A stretch of DNA of 64,000 bases from Falsiphaeobacter marinintestinus (GTDB lineage Bacteria; Pseudomonadota; Alphaproteobacteria; Rhodobacterales; Rhodobacteraceae), in the NCBI RefSeq assembly GCF_007923355.1, contig NZ_VOGO01000002.1, positions 496,001-560,000 of the forward strand, read 5' to 3'. Shown in pieces: positions 9,333 through 18,066 of the stretch. The position numbers and the translations under genes are program-made. A model generated the notes under the pieces. The model was not told the DNA's origin, did no database searches, and saw nothing but the letters and a program-made list of their open reading frames with translations. Numbering within the stretch: position 1 is the first letter of the stretch; each line of letters opens with the position of its first letter.

Positions 9333-9801
9333 TTTCCACCAGAAGGCCAAGGCGCTTGGCCTCGTAATAATATCCGCGCGCATACCACTGCATGGCTTCG
9401 GCCTTGTTCCCGCCAGACACCAGATAGGCACCGCGCAGGTATTTTACCGCAAATTCAAGATTGGTATCGGCATCCAGCAGATCGTCTGGCTTGCCACGAA
9501 ACCCCATGCCCTTTGCGGTTTGGGGCAGGATTTGCATCAGGCCATAGTAGGGTCCATTCCGCGCCCAGGGGCGGTGCGTGCTTTCACGCACGATTTGCGC
9601 GTGGACCAAATCGCGCGGCACTTCGTAATGATCCGACCATTTGTTGATCGAGGCCCGCAACTCGGGCGTTTCATTGGGATAGAGCGGCGGATCGTACGGT
9701 GCGTTGCGCGTTGATTGGGTGACGCGTTTGCCGCCACAGGCAGACAGGACGGCGCTGGCACCGATCAGGGTCAGGACAGTGCGGCGGGACAGGTTTGGCA
9801 T
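9316..9801 (-). CDS. Lytic transglycosylase lipoprotein (SLT domain)
   Basis: Predicted outer-membrane or periplasmic murein transglycosylase, 161 residues. The N-terminus has adjacent arginines (SRRTVL), a hydrophobic stretch and a lipobox LSAC with the lipidated cysteine at 22, so it may be a Tat-exported lipoprotein. The goose-lysozyme-like SLT domain follows: catalytic E73 in IVREST, then YYGLMQILPQTAKGMGF and the AVKYLRGAY and WYARGYY helices. Start at ATG 9801 after GGAG. Cleaves peptidoglycan glycan strands by analogy with the family. Short for the family: essentially only the catalytic domain. Confidence 0.88.
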   Translation of the reverse strand: MPNLSRRTVLTLIGASAVLSACGGKRVTQSTRNAPYDPPLYPNETPELRASINKWSDHYEVPRDLVHAQIVRESTHRPWARNGPYYGLMQILPQTAKGMGFRGKPDDLLDADTNLEFAVKYLRGAYLVSGGNKAEAMQWYARGYYYEAKRLGLLVETGLRS

Positions 9802-9968
9802 GATCACTCCGACAAGCTCGATTTTCGCAGAGTCTACCGGGCATGTGTGGCGGGACAAGGACTGGATTTGGGCCAAGCGGGGGTTTGCCTAAGGTCACGA
9901 CAGGGCAGGCCTTGCCCTCGAACGATCCGGAGCGCAGGTTGACCACACCGACGCTTAGGGAGGCCGAC

Positions 9969-10397
9969 ATGCCATACAACAACTTCACCCGCGAGGGGTT
10001 TGCAGCTTTCAAGGCCAATGCCAGCGCGGGTCCGATCCAGATGCTGAACTTTGTCCGATTGCGCGAACAGGCGGTCTATGATGACGGAACTGTCGCAACC
10101 GGCCCCGAGGCCTATGCAGCCTATGGCCGGCTCACTGCACCGCTGCTGGTCAAGGCCAAAGGCCACGTGGTCTGGCGCGGTCAGATGGAACAGATGGCCA
10201 TCGGACCCGAGGATGAGGTTTGGGATTTGTGTTTCATTGTGGAATACCCCACCTCCCAGGCGTTCATCGATATGGTCAGCAGTGCCGAATACCGCGAGGC
10301 AGTGGTGCACCGTCAGGCGGCGGTGTCGGATTCACGCCTGATCCGTATGGCACCACTGGCGGCGGGGCAGGGGTTTGCCACAGACACCACCGACTAG
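9969..10397 (+). CDS. DUF1330 family protein
   Basis: Small cytoplasmic protein of 142 residues, start ATG 9969 preceded by GGGAGG. The pattern PIQMLNFVRLRE near the N-terminus and the repeat-like FIVEYPTSQAFIDMVSSAEYREAVVHRQAAVSDSRL block fit the dimeric alpha-beta barrel fold of DUF1330. No catalytic function is established for the family. Convergent with the ribosomal protein operon. Confidence 0.75.
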   Translation: MPYNNFTREGFAAFKANASAGPIQMLNFVRLREQAVYDDGTVATGPEAYAAYGRLTAPLLVKAKGHVVWRGQMEQMAIGPEDEVWDLCFIVEYPTSQAFIDMVSSAEYREAVVHRQAAVSDSRLIRMAPLAAGQGFATDTTD

Positions 10398-10411
10398 CAC
10401 ATAAAGAAAAA

Positions 10412-10438
10412 CCCCTGCCTTGGCGTGCAAGGCAGGGG
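10412..10438 (-). terminator. Terminator of the rpsF-rpsR-rplI operon
   Basis: Perfect 10-bp stem 10412-10421 with 10429-10438; on the minus strand it is followed by a TTTTTC run. May also end the DUF1330 transcript. Confidence 0.85.
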
Positions 10439-10467
10439 GCATGTTCTTGTCAGCGCAGAGGGCCGGA

Positions 10468-11094
10468 TCAGCTGGGCTGATCGTCCTCGGCAGGCTGTTC
10501 GTCAGCGGCGGGGGCGACATAGTCGTCGTCATCCGCAGCGGCAGACCCGATATCGTCGAACAGTTCTGCGATTTCGAATTCAGCCTGTGCTTCTTCTTCA
10601 GCAGCCAACTCGCGGATCGATTTGCCGGATTTCTGAAGCTCGGCTTCTTCTTCCGAACGCGCGACGTTCAGCGCGATGCTCACCATAACCTCGGGGTGCA
10701 GGTGCACTTCGACGTCATGCAGACCCAGGGATTTGATCGGCAGGCGGATGATAACCTGCTTGCGGTCGATCGAAAATCCACCCTCGGTGGCCACGTCTGC
10801 GGCGTCACGCGGGGTGACCGAGCCGTAGAGGTTGCCGCCGTCAGAGGCCTGACGAATCACGATGAACTGCTCGCCGTCAAGACGGCTGGCCAGATCTTCG
10901 GCTTCCTGCTTGGTTTCCAGGTTGCGGGCTTCGAGTTGGGCTTTTTGTTCGTCGAAGGCCGCAATGTTGGCTTTCGACGCGGTCAGAGCCTTGCCCTGCA
11001 GCAGCAGGTAGTTGCGTGCGTAGCCGGGTTTGACGTCGACGACGTCGCCCATCTGGCCAAGCTTGGCAACACGTTCCAGAAGGATAACTTGCAT
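10468..11094 (-). CDS. rplI: 50S ribosomal protein L9
   Basis: Ribosomal protein binding 23S rRNA, 208 residues. The N-terminal RNA-binding domain shows [22 protein letters not shown] and [13 protein letters not shown], the long central helix follows, and the C-terminal domain contains LYGSVTPRD. An acidic, low-complexity extension of about 45 residues ([21 protein letters not shown] at the end) makes it longer than the 149-residue E. coli protein, which is common in alphaproteobacteria. Last gene of the S6-S18-L9 operon. Confidence 0.97.
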   Translation of the reverse strand: MQVILLERVAKLGQMGDVVDVKPGYARNYLLLQGKALTASKANIAAFDEQKAQLEARNLETKQEAEDLASRLDGEQFIVIRQASDGGNLYGSVTPRDAADVATEGGFSIDRKQVIIRLPIKSLGLHDVEVHLHPEVMVSIALNVARSEEEAELQKSGKSIRELAAEEEAQAEFEIAELFDDIGSAAADDDDYVAPAADEQPAEDDQPS

Positions 11095-11106
11095 ATCAGT
11101 GTCTCC

Positions 11107-11334
11107 TTACTTCACGGCATAGGGAAGCAGGGCGAGGAACCGGGCGCGCTTGATTGCACGGGACAGTTCACGCTGCTTCTTTGCCGAAACGGCGGTGATA
11201 CGCGACGGCACGATCTTGCCGCGTTCGCTGATATAGCGCTGCAGCAGACGTGTGTCTTTGTAATCAATTTTAGGTGCATTGTCGCCCGAGAAGGGGCAGA
11301 CCTTGCGGCGGCGGAAAAACGGTTTTGCAGCCAT
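11107..11334 (-). CDS. rpsR: 30S ribosomal protein S18
   Basis: Small-subunit ribosomal protein that pairs with S6 on 16S rRNA, 75 residues. The sequence [25 protein letters not shown] and the basic C-terminal part ([16 protein letters not shown]) are diagnostic. Placed between rpsF and rplI with short gaps, as in most proteobacteria. Confidence 0.98.
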   Translation of the reverse strand: MAAKPFFRRRKVCPFSGDNAPKIDYKDTRLLQRYISERGKIVPSRITAVSAKKQRELSRAIKRARFLALLPYAVK

Positions 11335-11357
11335 GGTTTAGCGTCCTTTCTTTCGGG

Positions 11358-11720
11358 TTAGTCGCGGCGTGGGCGGCGGTCGCCGCGGTCACGCTCGTCG
11401 CGTTTCTGCATCTGGATCGACGGACCTTCAGGGTGCTCGTCAACCTTGATGGTCAGAACCCGCATGACGTCGTCATGCAGACGCATCAGACGCTCCATTT
11501 CCTGAACGGCCGGCGCCGGTGCGTCGGTTTTCAGAAAGGCGTAGTGGCCTTTGCGGTTCTTGTTGATCTTATAGGCCATCGTTTTGACGCCCCAGTATTC
11601 GGACTCAACGACTTGGCCACCATTGTCGGCCAGAACGGTCCCGAAATGTTCAACGAGGCTTTCGGCCTGCGTGTTGGACAGATCCTGACGCGCGATCATA
11701 ACATGCTCATAAAGCGGCAT
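11358..11720 (-). CDS. rpsF: 30S ribosomal protein S6
   Basis: Small-subunit ribosomal protein, 120 residues from ATG 11720 (MPLYEHVMIARQDLS), which is preceded by AGGAG; the frame is open further upstream but without family similarity. The YWGVKTMAYKINKNRKGHY block is diagnostic. First gene of the operon. The tail is basic and rich in Arg and Asp (KRDERDRGDRRPRRD). The gap upstream (11721-11977) is shared with a divergent membrane-protein gene and must hold both promoters. Confidence 0.97.
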   Translation of the reverse strand: MPLYEHVMIARQDLSNTQAESLVEHFGTVLADNGGQVVESEYWGVKTMAYKINKNRKGHYAFLKTDAPAPAVQEMERLMRLHDDVMRVLTIKVDEHPEGPSIQMQKRDERDRGDRRPRRD

Positions 11721-11977
11721 GTGCACTCCTGCTTTTATCAAGGCGCATTTCAAAGGTGGGGCCAATGATCCTTTCGCGGCCCCGCCACGAGAGACTGCGC
11801 GGTTCGGTATAGATACGAAAGGAACGCCTCATATACACGGTTTTGCCAATGGGGCAAGGCCAAAGGCGGGCGTTTGGCTGAGCAGGGCCTTGCCCGGTAT
11901 TTTCCCCGTAGCTGCCCCATTCCTGACGCTTTGTTAACCAATAAGTTGAGTCAATCCGGGGCAAATCCCGGCGATAG

Positions 11978-12550
11978 ATGACAAGGGACACGGGTGTTAT
12001 GGACGCGGTGCGCAAACAAGGCCTTTCATACGTCAAGGCAGTTCAGAAAAAAGCCTTGGCACGACCGAAAGCGGCGCCGGATCTGGATGGCATGATGCCA
12101 TTGATGATCACGTTCGAACGCAACTTGCCAGCTCTGTCGATCCTGTTTCAGATCATCGGCTCGGGTCTGGTGATTGGCTCTGCTGCGATGTGGGTGCTGC
12201 CGGGCAGCACGACGGCCGCCGATTTGGTCCTCATGAAATTTGGCGCTTCGGTCTTCATGCTGTTCTTTGGTCTTGCCATTCTGATGCTCAGCCATTCTGA
12301 CAACCAGCCCGATGCATATTTTGACCCAATCCGGCGCGAGGTGCGTGTTTTGCAGAGATCCGAGAACGGACGCCCTCAGACCGTGCTGCGCCGCAGCTTT
12401 GACAGTCTGGGCAGCGCACGGTTCTCGGAAAAGACGCTCGAGCTTTATGATATGGATGGCAGCGTATTGATGCGGCTGAAAATCCAAAGCCCCGAAGTGC
12501 GTCATGCGCTTCGTCTGCAGCTGTGCAACTGTGTGCACATTTCTACATAA
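11978..12550 (+). CDS. Hypothetical two-helix membrane protein
   Basis: Protein of 190 residues that I do not recognise. It has a basic N-terminus (VQKKALARPK), two probable membrane helices (about residues 50-80, LSILFQIIGSGLVIGSAAMWVL, and 85-107, MKFGASVFMLFFGLAILML), and a soluble C-terminal domain rich in charged residues with RREVRVLQRSENG. The topology suggests an inner-membrane protein with both ends cytoplasmic. The start is uncertain: ATG 11978, or ATG 11999 (MDAVRKQG). Stands alone. Confidence 0.65.
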   Translation: MTRDTGVMDAVRKQGLSYVKAVQKKALARPKAAPDLDGMMPLMITFERNLPALSILFQIIGSGLVIGSAAMWVLPGSTTAADLVLMKFGASVFMLFFGLAILMLSHSDNQPDAYFDPIRREVRVLQRSENGRPQTVLRRSFDSLGSARFSEKTLELYDMDGSVLMRLKIQSPEVRHALRLQLCNCVHIST

Positions 12551-12607
12551 GCATCTGGGTTCTGTTCGTCTGTCCACAGAGTCTGTGGGTTAATGCCGAG
12601 TTGCATC

Positions 12608-12624
12608 TGACCTGTCCGAGGTCA
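12608..12624. promoter_or_regulatory. Palindrome upstream of yceI, possible operator
   Basis: TGACCT-GTCCG-AGGTCA, perfect 6-bp arms with a 5-base spacer, 45 bases before the yceI start. No regulator can be named. Confidence 0.4.
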
Positions 12625-12669
12625 TGTTCCTGAGAGGATTTCAATCCAACTCAACGGAGCACTTTGTCA

Positions 12670-13242
12670 ATGAAAACCATCCTGCTTGCCGCCGCCATCG
12701 CCACGGCATCAACGGCCGCCTTTGCCGCCCCCGAAGCCTATGTTCTGGACCCGAGCCACAGTCAGATCGTGTTCGAATACAACCACCTGGGCTTTTCAAC
12801 GACCTATGGTATGTTCTCGGGATTTGAAGGCGAAATCGCCTTTGATCGCGAAAACCCTGCCGAGTCCAGCGTGACCGTGTCCTTTCCGGTCAGCACGATG
12901 CTGACAGGCTGGGAAGCCCGTTTGCAGCATTTCATGAGCCCGGATTTTTTTGCCGCCGCGGATGAGGAAATGGTCACCTTTACCTCGACCGCGATCGAAG
13001 TCACCGGCGAAAACACTGCGAAAATCACCGGCGATCTGACATTGAACGATGTCACCAAGTCGGTGGTGCTGGATGCCAAGCTGAATCAGGAAGGCAGCCA
13101 TCCGATGGCCAACAAGCCGTGGGCGGGTTTTGATGCGACCGCCACACTTGTCCGTTCTGAATTCGGTCTGGGCAAATTCGCGCCCTATGTCAGCGATGAG
13201 GTCAACGTGATGATTTCGGTTGAGGCAATGAAGGCTGAGTAA
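12670..13242 (+). CDS. YceI family periplasmic protein
   Basis: Secreted lipocalin-like protein of 190 residues. The signal peptide ends at AAFA before APEAY. The motif YVLDPSHSQIVFEYNHLGFSTTYGMF and the later KSVVLDAKLN, WAGFDATATLVRSEFGLGKF pattern are classical YceI. The family binds isoprenoid-type lipids or quinones; specific role unknown. Start ATG 12670; a TTG two codons earlier is less likely. It faces a cytochrome b561-YceI fusion gene, and the pair is a common arrangement suggesting linked envelope redox or quinone chemistry. Confidence 0.92.
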   Translation: MKTILLAAAIATASTAAFAAPEAYVLDPSHSQIVFEYNHLGFSTTYGMFSGFEGEIAFDRENPAESSVTVSFPVSTMLTGWEARLQHFMSPDFFAAADEEMVTFTSTAIEVTGENTAKITGDLTLNDVTKSVVLDAKLNQEGSHPMANKPWAGFDATATLVRSEFGLGKFAPYVSDEVNVMISVEAMKAE

Positions 13243-13268
13243 GCCGCTAGACCGATTTGAGTGTACGT

Positions 13269-13303
13269 AAGACCGCCGGCTGTCAGGGCCGGCGGTCTTT
13301 TTT
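13269..13303 (+). terminator. Rho-independent terminator after yceI
   Basis: Perfect 12-bp stem 13269-13280 with 13288-13299, 7-base loop, then a T-run ending at 13303. Its other side begins just downstream of the convergent fusion gene. Confidence 0.92.
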
Positions 13304-13313
13304 GTGTGTTACG

Positions 13314-14555
13314 TCAATTGCCAGTGCCGCGCGTTGCGGTCAGATTGACGTTGACCGAAACGCCAAACCCCAGCGCGCTTTCGTCCGGCATGTTCGCGCC
13401 GATGTTAAAGTCCTGACGGTTCAGGGTCAGGTCGCCTTGCATGGTTGCTGTGTCGCCGTCGAATTCAAGCGTGAAGGGCAACGTGGCGAGAACCTCGGCC
13501 CCTTTGATGGCAAGTGGACCTTTGGCGACAAACCCGTCTTCCAGCTTTTCGATCTGGGCGGTGAAACTGGCTGTCGGGAACTGATCGCTGTCAAAAAAGT
13601 CGGGGCCCATCGCCTGATCCGTGACCGATCCCAGCGTGAGCGAAGGAATTGATACGGTGACAGTGACCTGACCGGCAGGGCCGGGAGCAGGCGGGTTGTC
13701 GAACTGGATATCGGCGGTCCAGTCGGCGAATGACCCTGTGACGTCATTGCCAAATTGCTGGACTATCAGGGTCAGATCGCCGGATTGAACGATCCAGTTC
13801 CCAGTCTCTTCCGCGCCTTCTTCCGGGGATTCGACTTGTTGAGTGTGTGTCACCTCGTGGCCAAGAAGACCCAGACCTGCGCCGGTACCGATGGCTGCAG
13901 CCCAGATGATCACGGCGGCAAGGGGTGGCAAAAAGCTGTGGGATTGGTGTGGCGGCTGCGGCGCTGCGCCGTCCAACGGAAGCATCCGGCGCAAGGTCGC
14001 ATCGCGGTCAATTATGTGGTGTTTCAGCGCGCCCGCGATGTGCAACAGGACGGCGACCAGCAGAACCCGTTCAAATATAATGTGCAGGGCGCTGAACAGC
14101 TCTGCTACTGCTTCGTCCTTGGGGACAAAGGGCAGAGACTGGCCGAATGGCCACCAGATCGGGGCAAAGCCGGTCACGGCAGAATGGTGGATCCAGCCGG
14201 TCAGCGGAACAAGAACAAGCGAGCTATAGAGCAGCCAGTGCACGGTTTCGGCGGCAAACGCTTCCAGCTTTTTGTCAGCATTCAGCAAACCGGGGCGCGG
14301 CTGGGTCAGGGCCCAGCCGATTCGGGCAAGTGCCAGGAAGAAAATCGTGACGCCGACGGTCTTATGCAGCGAAAACAGGGTCGCGGTGCGCGTGATCAGA
14401 TCCACCGTTGTTTCTATGCCGGGGTCACGGATCTGTTCCGCCAGGCCATTGGCGATGATCCCCAGTGGGATTACGGTCAGGATCAGCAGGGCAATCGACC
14501 AGTGAAAGAATTTGGCGACACCGCCATAGCTGGTGTCGGAATTGGCGAGGGACAT
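13314..14555 (-). CDS. Cytochrome b561 - YceI fusion protein
   Basis: Two-domain envelope protein of 413 residues. Residues about 10-185 form a four-helix di-haem cytochrome b561 (start AKFFHWSIALLI, later LHKTVGVTIFFLALARIGW, VHWLLYSSLVLVPLTGWIHHSA and LHIIFERVLLVAVLLHIAGALKHH supply histidines). A further helix at about 220-240 leads to a periplasmic YceI domain (ESPEEGAEETGNWIVQSGDLTLIVQQ to the C-terminus). The start is ATG 14555, preceded by GGAG. The architecture suggests electrons pass from a quinol or a YceI-bound lipid to haem. Convergent with the single-domain yceI gene. Confidence 0.9.
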   Translation of the reverse strand: MSLANSDTSYGGVAKFFHWSIALLILTVIPLGIIANGLAEQIRDPGIETTVDLITRTATLFSLHKTVGVTIFFLALARIGWALTQPRPGLLNADKKLEAFAAETVHWLLYSSLVLVPLTGWIHHSAVTGFAPIWWPFGQSLPFVPKDEAVAELFSALHIIFERVLLVAVLLHIAGALKHHIIDRDATLRRMLPLDGAAPQPPHQSHSFLPPLAAVIIWAAAIGTGAGLGLLGHEVTHTQQVESPEEGAEETGNWIVQSGDLTLIVQQFGNDVTGSFADWTADIQFDNPPAPGPAGQVTVTVSIPSLTLGSVTDQAMGPDFFDSDQFPTASFTAQIEKLEDGFVAKGPLAIKGAEVLATLPFTLEFDGDTATMQGDLTLNRQDFNIGANMPDESALGFGVSVNVNLTATRGTGN

Positions 14556-14715
14556 GGGGAACTCCGGCGAAAAAAACTGTTGAAGTACCCTAACCAGCCG
14601 GGGCTGGCGGACAATAGCCCGGGCTGCACAGCCTTCGTGCGTCATTGCGGGCGGGTTGTGTGGGCGGGCGCGGCGGTCTAAACCGATGCAAATGAATAAA
14701 TAAAGTGAGGGCAAG

Positions 14716-15651
14716 ATGACGATTGCATTCGTTTTTCCCGGGCAAGGGGCGCAAACCATCGGAATGGGCAAGGCGCTGGCGGACAGTTACCCGCAGGCCA
14801 AGGCCGTTTTTGATGAGGTCGACGAAGCTTTGGGTGAAAACCTGAGCGGGCTGATCTGGGACGGTGACATCGAAACCCTGACGCTGACGCAAAATGCGCA
14901 ACCTGCGCTGATGGCGACGTCGATGGCGGCCATGCGCGCGCTGGAGTCCGAAGGTGTGGCAGTTACAACTGCGGCCTGCGTCGCGGGTCATTCGCTGGGT
15001 GAGTATTCAGCCTTGGCAGCCAGCGGGGCGATCAGCCTTGCGGATACGGCTCGTTTGCTGCGCACCCGTGGTCTGGCGATGCAGTCGGCGGTTCCGGTAG
15101 GGCAAGGCGCAATGGCGGCTGTGCTGGGTCTGGATCTGGCGGTCGTTCGCGAGGTGGCTGCCGAGGCCGCAGGGGACGATGTGTGCGAAGCCGCAAACGA
15201 CAATGACCCGGCGCAAGTTGTGGTATCGGGCAGCAAAGCCGCTGTTGAACGTGCTGTGGACATTGCCAAGGCCAAGGGGGCCAAGCGGGCGCTGCTGTTG
15301 CCGGTGAGTGCTCCGTTTCATTGTGCATTGATGGAACCCGCCGCGCGAGTCATGGAAGAGGCTCTGGCCGGGGTTGAGATCAAATCTCCCGTCGTTCCGC
15401 TGATCGCAAATGTGTGCGCCGCTGCTGTGACAGACCCGGACGAGATCCGCGCGCTGTTGGTCGAACAGGTGACCGGAGCTGTGCGTTGGCGGGAAAGCGT
15501 GTTGGCCATGGCGGCTGATGGCGTGACCGAAATCTGGGAAATCGGCGCGGGCAAGGCTCTATCGGGCATGATCCGCCGGATCGACCGGTCGCTGGCCACC
15601 AAAGCCATTGGCACCCCAGAAGATGTTAAGTCTGCGGCGGGAAACGCTTAA
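14716..15651 (+). CDS. fabD: Malonyl-CoA:ACP transacylase
   Basis: Cytoplasmic enzyme moving malonyl from CoA to acyl carrier protein, 311 residues. The nucleophile S93 lies in GHSLGEYSAL, the partner His is H202 in VSAPFHCALM, and FVFPGQGAQ is at the N-terminus. ATG 14716 follows GAGGGCAAG. First gene of the fabD-fabG-acpP-fabF block, with the order conserved in many bacteria. Confidence 0.97.
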   Translation: MTIAFVFPGQGAQTIGMGKALADSYPQAKAVFDEVDEALGENLSGLIWDGDIETLTLTQNAQPALMATSMAAMRALESEGVAVTTAACVAGHSLGEYSALAASGAISLADTARLLRTRGLAMQSAVPVGQGAMAAVLGLDLAVVREVAAEAAGDDVCEAANDNDPAQVVVSGSKAAVERAVDIAKAKGAKRALLLPVSAPFHCALMEPAARVMEEALAGVEIKSPVVPLIANVCAAAVTDPDEIRALLVEQVTGAVRWRESVLAMAADGVTEIWEIGAGKALSGMIRRIDRSLATKAIGTPEDVKSAAGNA

Positions 15652-15723
15652 ATATCAGGGTCTTCTTGGAGGGCCTTAAGGGATTTTCCGAAGCGAAAAT
15701 TCGGGACCATGAAGGAAACGGAC

Positions 15724-16461
15724 ATGTTTGATTTAACAGGAAAAACAGCGCTGATCACCGGGGCGTCTGGTGGCATCGGCGGCGAAATCGCCCGGACATT
15801 GCATGCCGCTGGTGCAACCGTTGGGCTGTCGGGCACGCGGGTCGAACCGCTCGAGGCATTGGCCGCCGAACTGGGGGAGCGTACCCATGTGCTGCCATGC
15901 AACCTGAGCGATTTCGAAGCGGTCGACGCTTTGCCCAAGCAGGCGATCGAGGCCATGGGCAGCGTCGACATTCTTGTGAACAACGCCGGTATCACACGCG
16001 ACAACCTGTTTATGCGGATGTCGCATGACGAATGGCAAAGCGTGATCGACGTCAACCTGACGGCGGCCATGAAGCTGTGCAAAGGTGTATTGCGCGGCAT
16101 GATGAAATCGCGGTGGGGCCGGATCGTGAATATCTCGTCCGTTGTGGGGGCCACCGGCAATCCGGGTCAGGGCAACTATTCGGCGGCCAAGGCTGGTTTG
16201 ATCGGGATGTCGAAATCGCTGGCTTATGAAGTGGCGAGCCGGGGAATCACGGTAAATGCGGTTGCGCCTGGCTTTATCACCACGGCGATGACGGAAAAGC
16301 TGACAGACGATCAGAAATCGTCCATTCTGGGTCAGGTGCCGGCGGGACGGATGGGTGAACCATCTGAAATCGCGGCAGCTGTGTTGTATCTGGCCAGCCC
16401 GGAAGCGGCCTATGTCACCGGGACCACCTTGCATGTGAATGGTGGCATGGCCATGTTGTGA
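15724..16461 (+). CDS. fabG: 3-oxoacyl-ACP reductase
   Basis: NADPH-dependent short-chain reductase of the fatty-acid elongation cycle, 245 residues. Motifs: cofactor loop GASGGIG (13-19), NNAG (86-89), catalytic S139, Y152 and K156 (YSAAK), and the LASPEAAYVTGTTLHVNGGMAML C-terminus. I chose ATG 15724 (AAGGA eight bases before it) over ATG 15709. Lies 72 bases after fabD. Confidence 0.97.
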   Translation: MFDLTGKTALITGASGGIGGEIARTLHAAGATVGLSGTRVEPLEALAAELGERTHVLPCNLSDFEAVDALPKQAIEAMGSVDILVNNAGITRDNLFMRMSHDEWQSVIDVNLTAAMKLCKGVLRGMMKSRWGRIVNISSVVGATGNPGQGNYSAAKAGLIGMSKSLAYEVASRGITVNAVAPGFITTAMTEKLTDDQKSSILGQVPAGRMGEPSEIAAAVLYLASPEAAYVTGTTLHVNGGMAML

Positions 16462-16489
16462 CACGCTGACGGGGAAGCCCGGAAAGCGT

Positions 16490-16517
16490 TTGCCTTGTCC
16501 GCCGGTTATGTTATAGG
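16490..16517 (+). promoter_or_regulatory. Putative promoter of acpP
   Basis: TTGCCT (16490-16495), 16-base spacer, TATAGG (16512-16517), located after fabG. It would give a leader of about 150 bases before acpP with several short hairpins, for example CCGG-ATAACA-CCGG and GCCCT-GCA-AGGGC. Confidence 0.55.
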
Positions 16518-16673
16518 CGGCCAAGATTTTGGGGGGGTCGACTGCAATGCAGGCCCTGCCGTACTCCGGATAACACCGGGACCGAGCCGCCCTGCAAGGG
16601 CTAGAGACCAAGCCACCCAAGGGGGCGAGGGCAGAACTGGGGCACTATGCCCCGAGTGAGATGAGGAAATGAT

Positions 16674-16907
16674 ATGAGCGACGTCGCAGATCGCGTTAAA
16701 AAGATCGTTGTGGAGCACCTTGGTGTTGAAGAGGAAAAAGTGACCGAGAATGCGTCGTTTATCGACGATCTTGGCGCTGACAGCCTTGACACCGTTGAGC
16801 TGGTCATGGCGTTCGAAGAAGAGTTCGGCATCGAAATCCCGGACGACGCGGCCGAAACCATCCAGACCTTTGGCGACGCAGTGAAGTTCATCTCTGAAGC
16901 TTCCTGA
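16674..16907 (+). CDS. acpP: Acyl carrier protein
   Basis: Small acidic carrier of fatty-acid intermediates, 77 residues. The phosphopantetheine serine is S37 in [19 protein letters not shown]. Helix layout and length are typical. The 212-base gap before it holds a candidate promoter, consistent with the separate high expression usual for acpP, and a strong terminator follows, so it is probably expressed largely on its own. Confidence 0.98.
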   Translation: MSDVADRVKKIVVEHLGVEEEKVTENASFIDDLGADSLDTVELVMAFEEEFGIEIPDDAAETIQTFGDAVKFISEAS

Positions 16908-16932
16908 TCACGGCTTTGAGCTGACAGAGTTT

Positions 16933-16970
16933 AACGGCGCTTCCCTTCATGGGAGGCGCCGTTTTCTTTT
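16933..16970 (+). terminator. Rho-independent terminator after acpP
   Basis: 13-bp stem with one G-U pair, 16933-16945 with 16951-16963, loop TTCAT, followed by TTTTCTTTT. Confidence 0.92.
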
Positions 16971-17021
16971 GCCCCCTCTTTGGGAATGCGTACAGTTGGC
17001 GCAGGCAGAGGAGGGTGCACA

Positions 17022-17996
17022 ATGGCAGACCTGAAGGACATGTTCGGAGCCGCAGGCGAGAGCGGAACGTTTCTCGGGTTGCCGAAAGGGGACGTCAGCG
17101 ACGCTGCAGCAGCCCCCAAAGCAGATATCGTGATCATGGGCGCGGATTGCGCCACGCCTTATGCGTCGGTCGGGGCCTATTGCGCGGGCGGGCCGGATGC
17201 GATCCGGGCCGGATCTGCGGATTATGCGGGCGACACCCGCAAGGTAAATTTCGACCTGTTGGGGCCGCTGCTTCCGGATGGGATCCGGGCCGTGGATGCG
17301 GGAAACCTGTCCGTCGATCCGTTGAATGCCCCGGCCAGCCGTGGGGCGATCCGTCAGGCGATCGGTCAGGTTTTGCAGGCCGGTGCTGTCCCTGTGCTTT
17401 TGGGCGGTGACGATTCCCTGCCAATTCCGATACTTGAGGCGATGGCACCTGCCGGTCCGCTGACGATCCTGCAGATCGACGCGCATATCGACTGGAGGGA
17501 CGAGGTTGACGGAGAACGTCTGGGCCTGAGTTCAACCATGCGGCGGGCCAGTGAAATGGAGCATGTCGTGCAAATCATTCAGGTCGGGGCGCGTGGGGTC
17601 GGATCTGCCGGAATGGCCGAGCTTGAGGCGGCGCGCGACTGGGGGGCGGTGATTATCCCAGCCCATGACATGCCGCATGGTGGTCTGGACCGGGCCATCG
17701 ACCTGATCCCCGAGGGGGGACAGATCGCCCTGTGCATCGATTGCGATGCGCTGGATCCCTCGATCATGCCCGCGGTGATCGCACCGACGGCGGGTGGGCT
17801 GACCTATGCGCAAGCTTTGTACCTGATCCGCGGCGCAGCGGCCCGTGGTCGCATCGCAGCCGTCGATCTGGTCGAGTTCATGCCAGAGCGGGACCAGAAC
17901 GGTGCAGGCGCAGTTACGGCGGCGCAATTGCTGACCACGATCCTGGGGTTGATCGGCCGGCAGGTGGCAAACCCGCGCTCAGGTTGCGCGGTGTAA
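17022..17996 (+). CDS. Arginase/agmatinase-family (ureohydrolase) protein with altered metal ligand
   Basis: Ureohydrolase-fold enzyme of 324 residues; members hydrolyse arginine, agmatine or other guanidino compounds with a two-manganese centre. Motifs seen: GGDDSLPIP (128-136), DAHID (153-157), and CIDCDALDPS (238-247). The first motif is normally GGDHS, where the His binds a metal; here it is Asp131. The other five ligands are kept. Start ATG 17022 follows GAGGAGGG; a longer frame to 16980 is unlikely. It separates acpP from fabF, an odd place in a fatty-acid cluster. Substrate cannot be assigned. Confidence 0.85.
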   Translation: MADLKDMFGAAGESGTFLGLPKGDVSDAAAAPKADIVIMGADCATPYASVGAYCAGGPDAIRAGSADYAGDTRKVNFDLLGPLLPDGIRAVDAGNLSVDPLNAPASRGAIRQAIGQVLQAGAVPVLLGGDDSLPIPILEAMAPAGPLTILQIDAHIDWRDEVDGERLGLSSTMRRASEMEHVVQIIQVGARGVGSAGMAELEAARDWGAVIIPAHDMPHGGLDRAIDLIPEGGQIALCIDCDALDPSIMPAVIAPTAGGLTYAQALYLIRGAAARGRIAAVDLVEFMPERDQNGAGAVTAAQLLTTILGLIGRQVANPRSGCAV

Positions 17997-18066
17997 CCCT
18001 TGCCCCACCCCCCTTGGGCAGGGTAAGAGCGGGTTTGAATTGGAATAGAGGCAAGAGGGCAGCGGA

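Noticed and set aside
17022-17996. Naming the gene speB or arginase
   Set aside because: The altered first metal motif and lack of substrate-specific residues that I can verify make a specific name unsafe.
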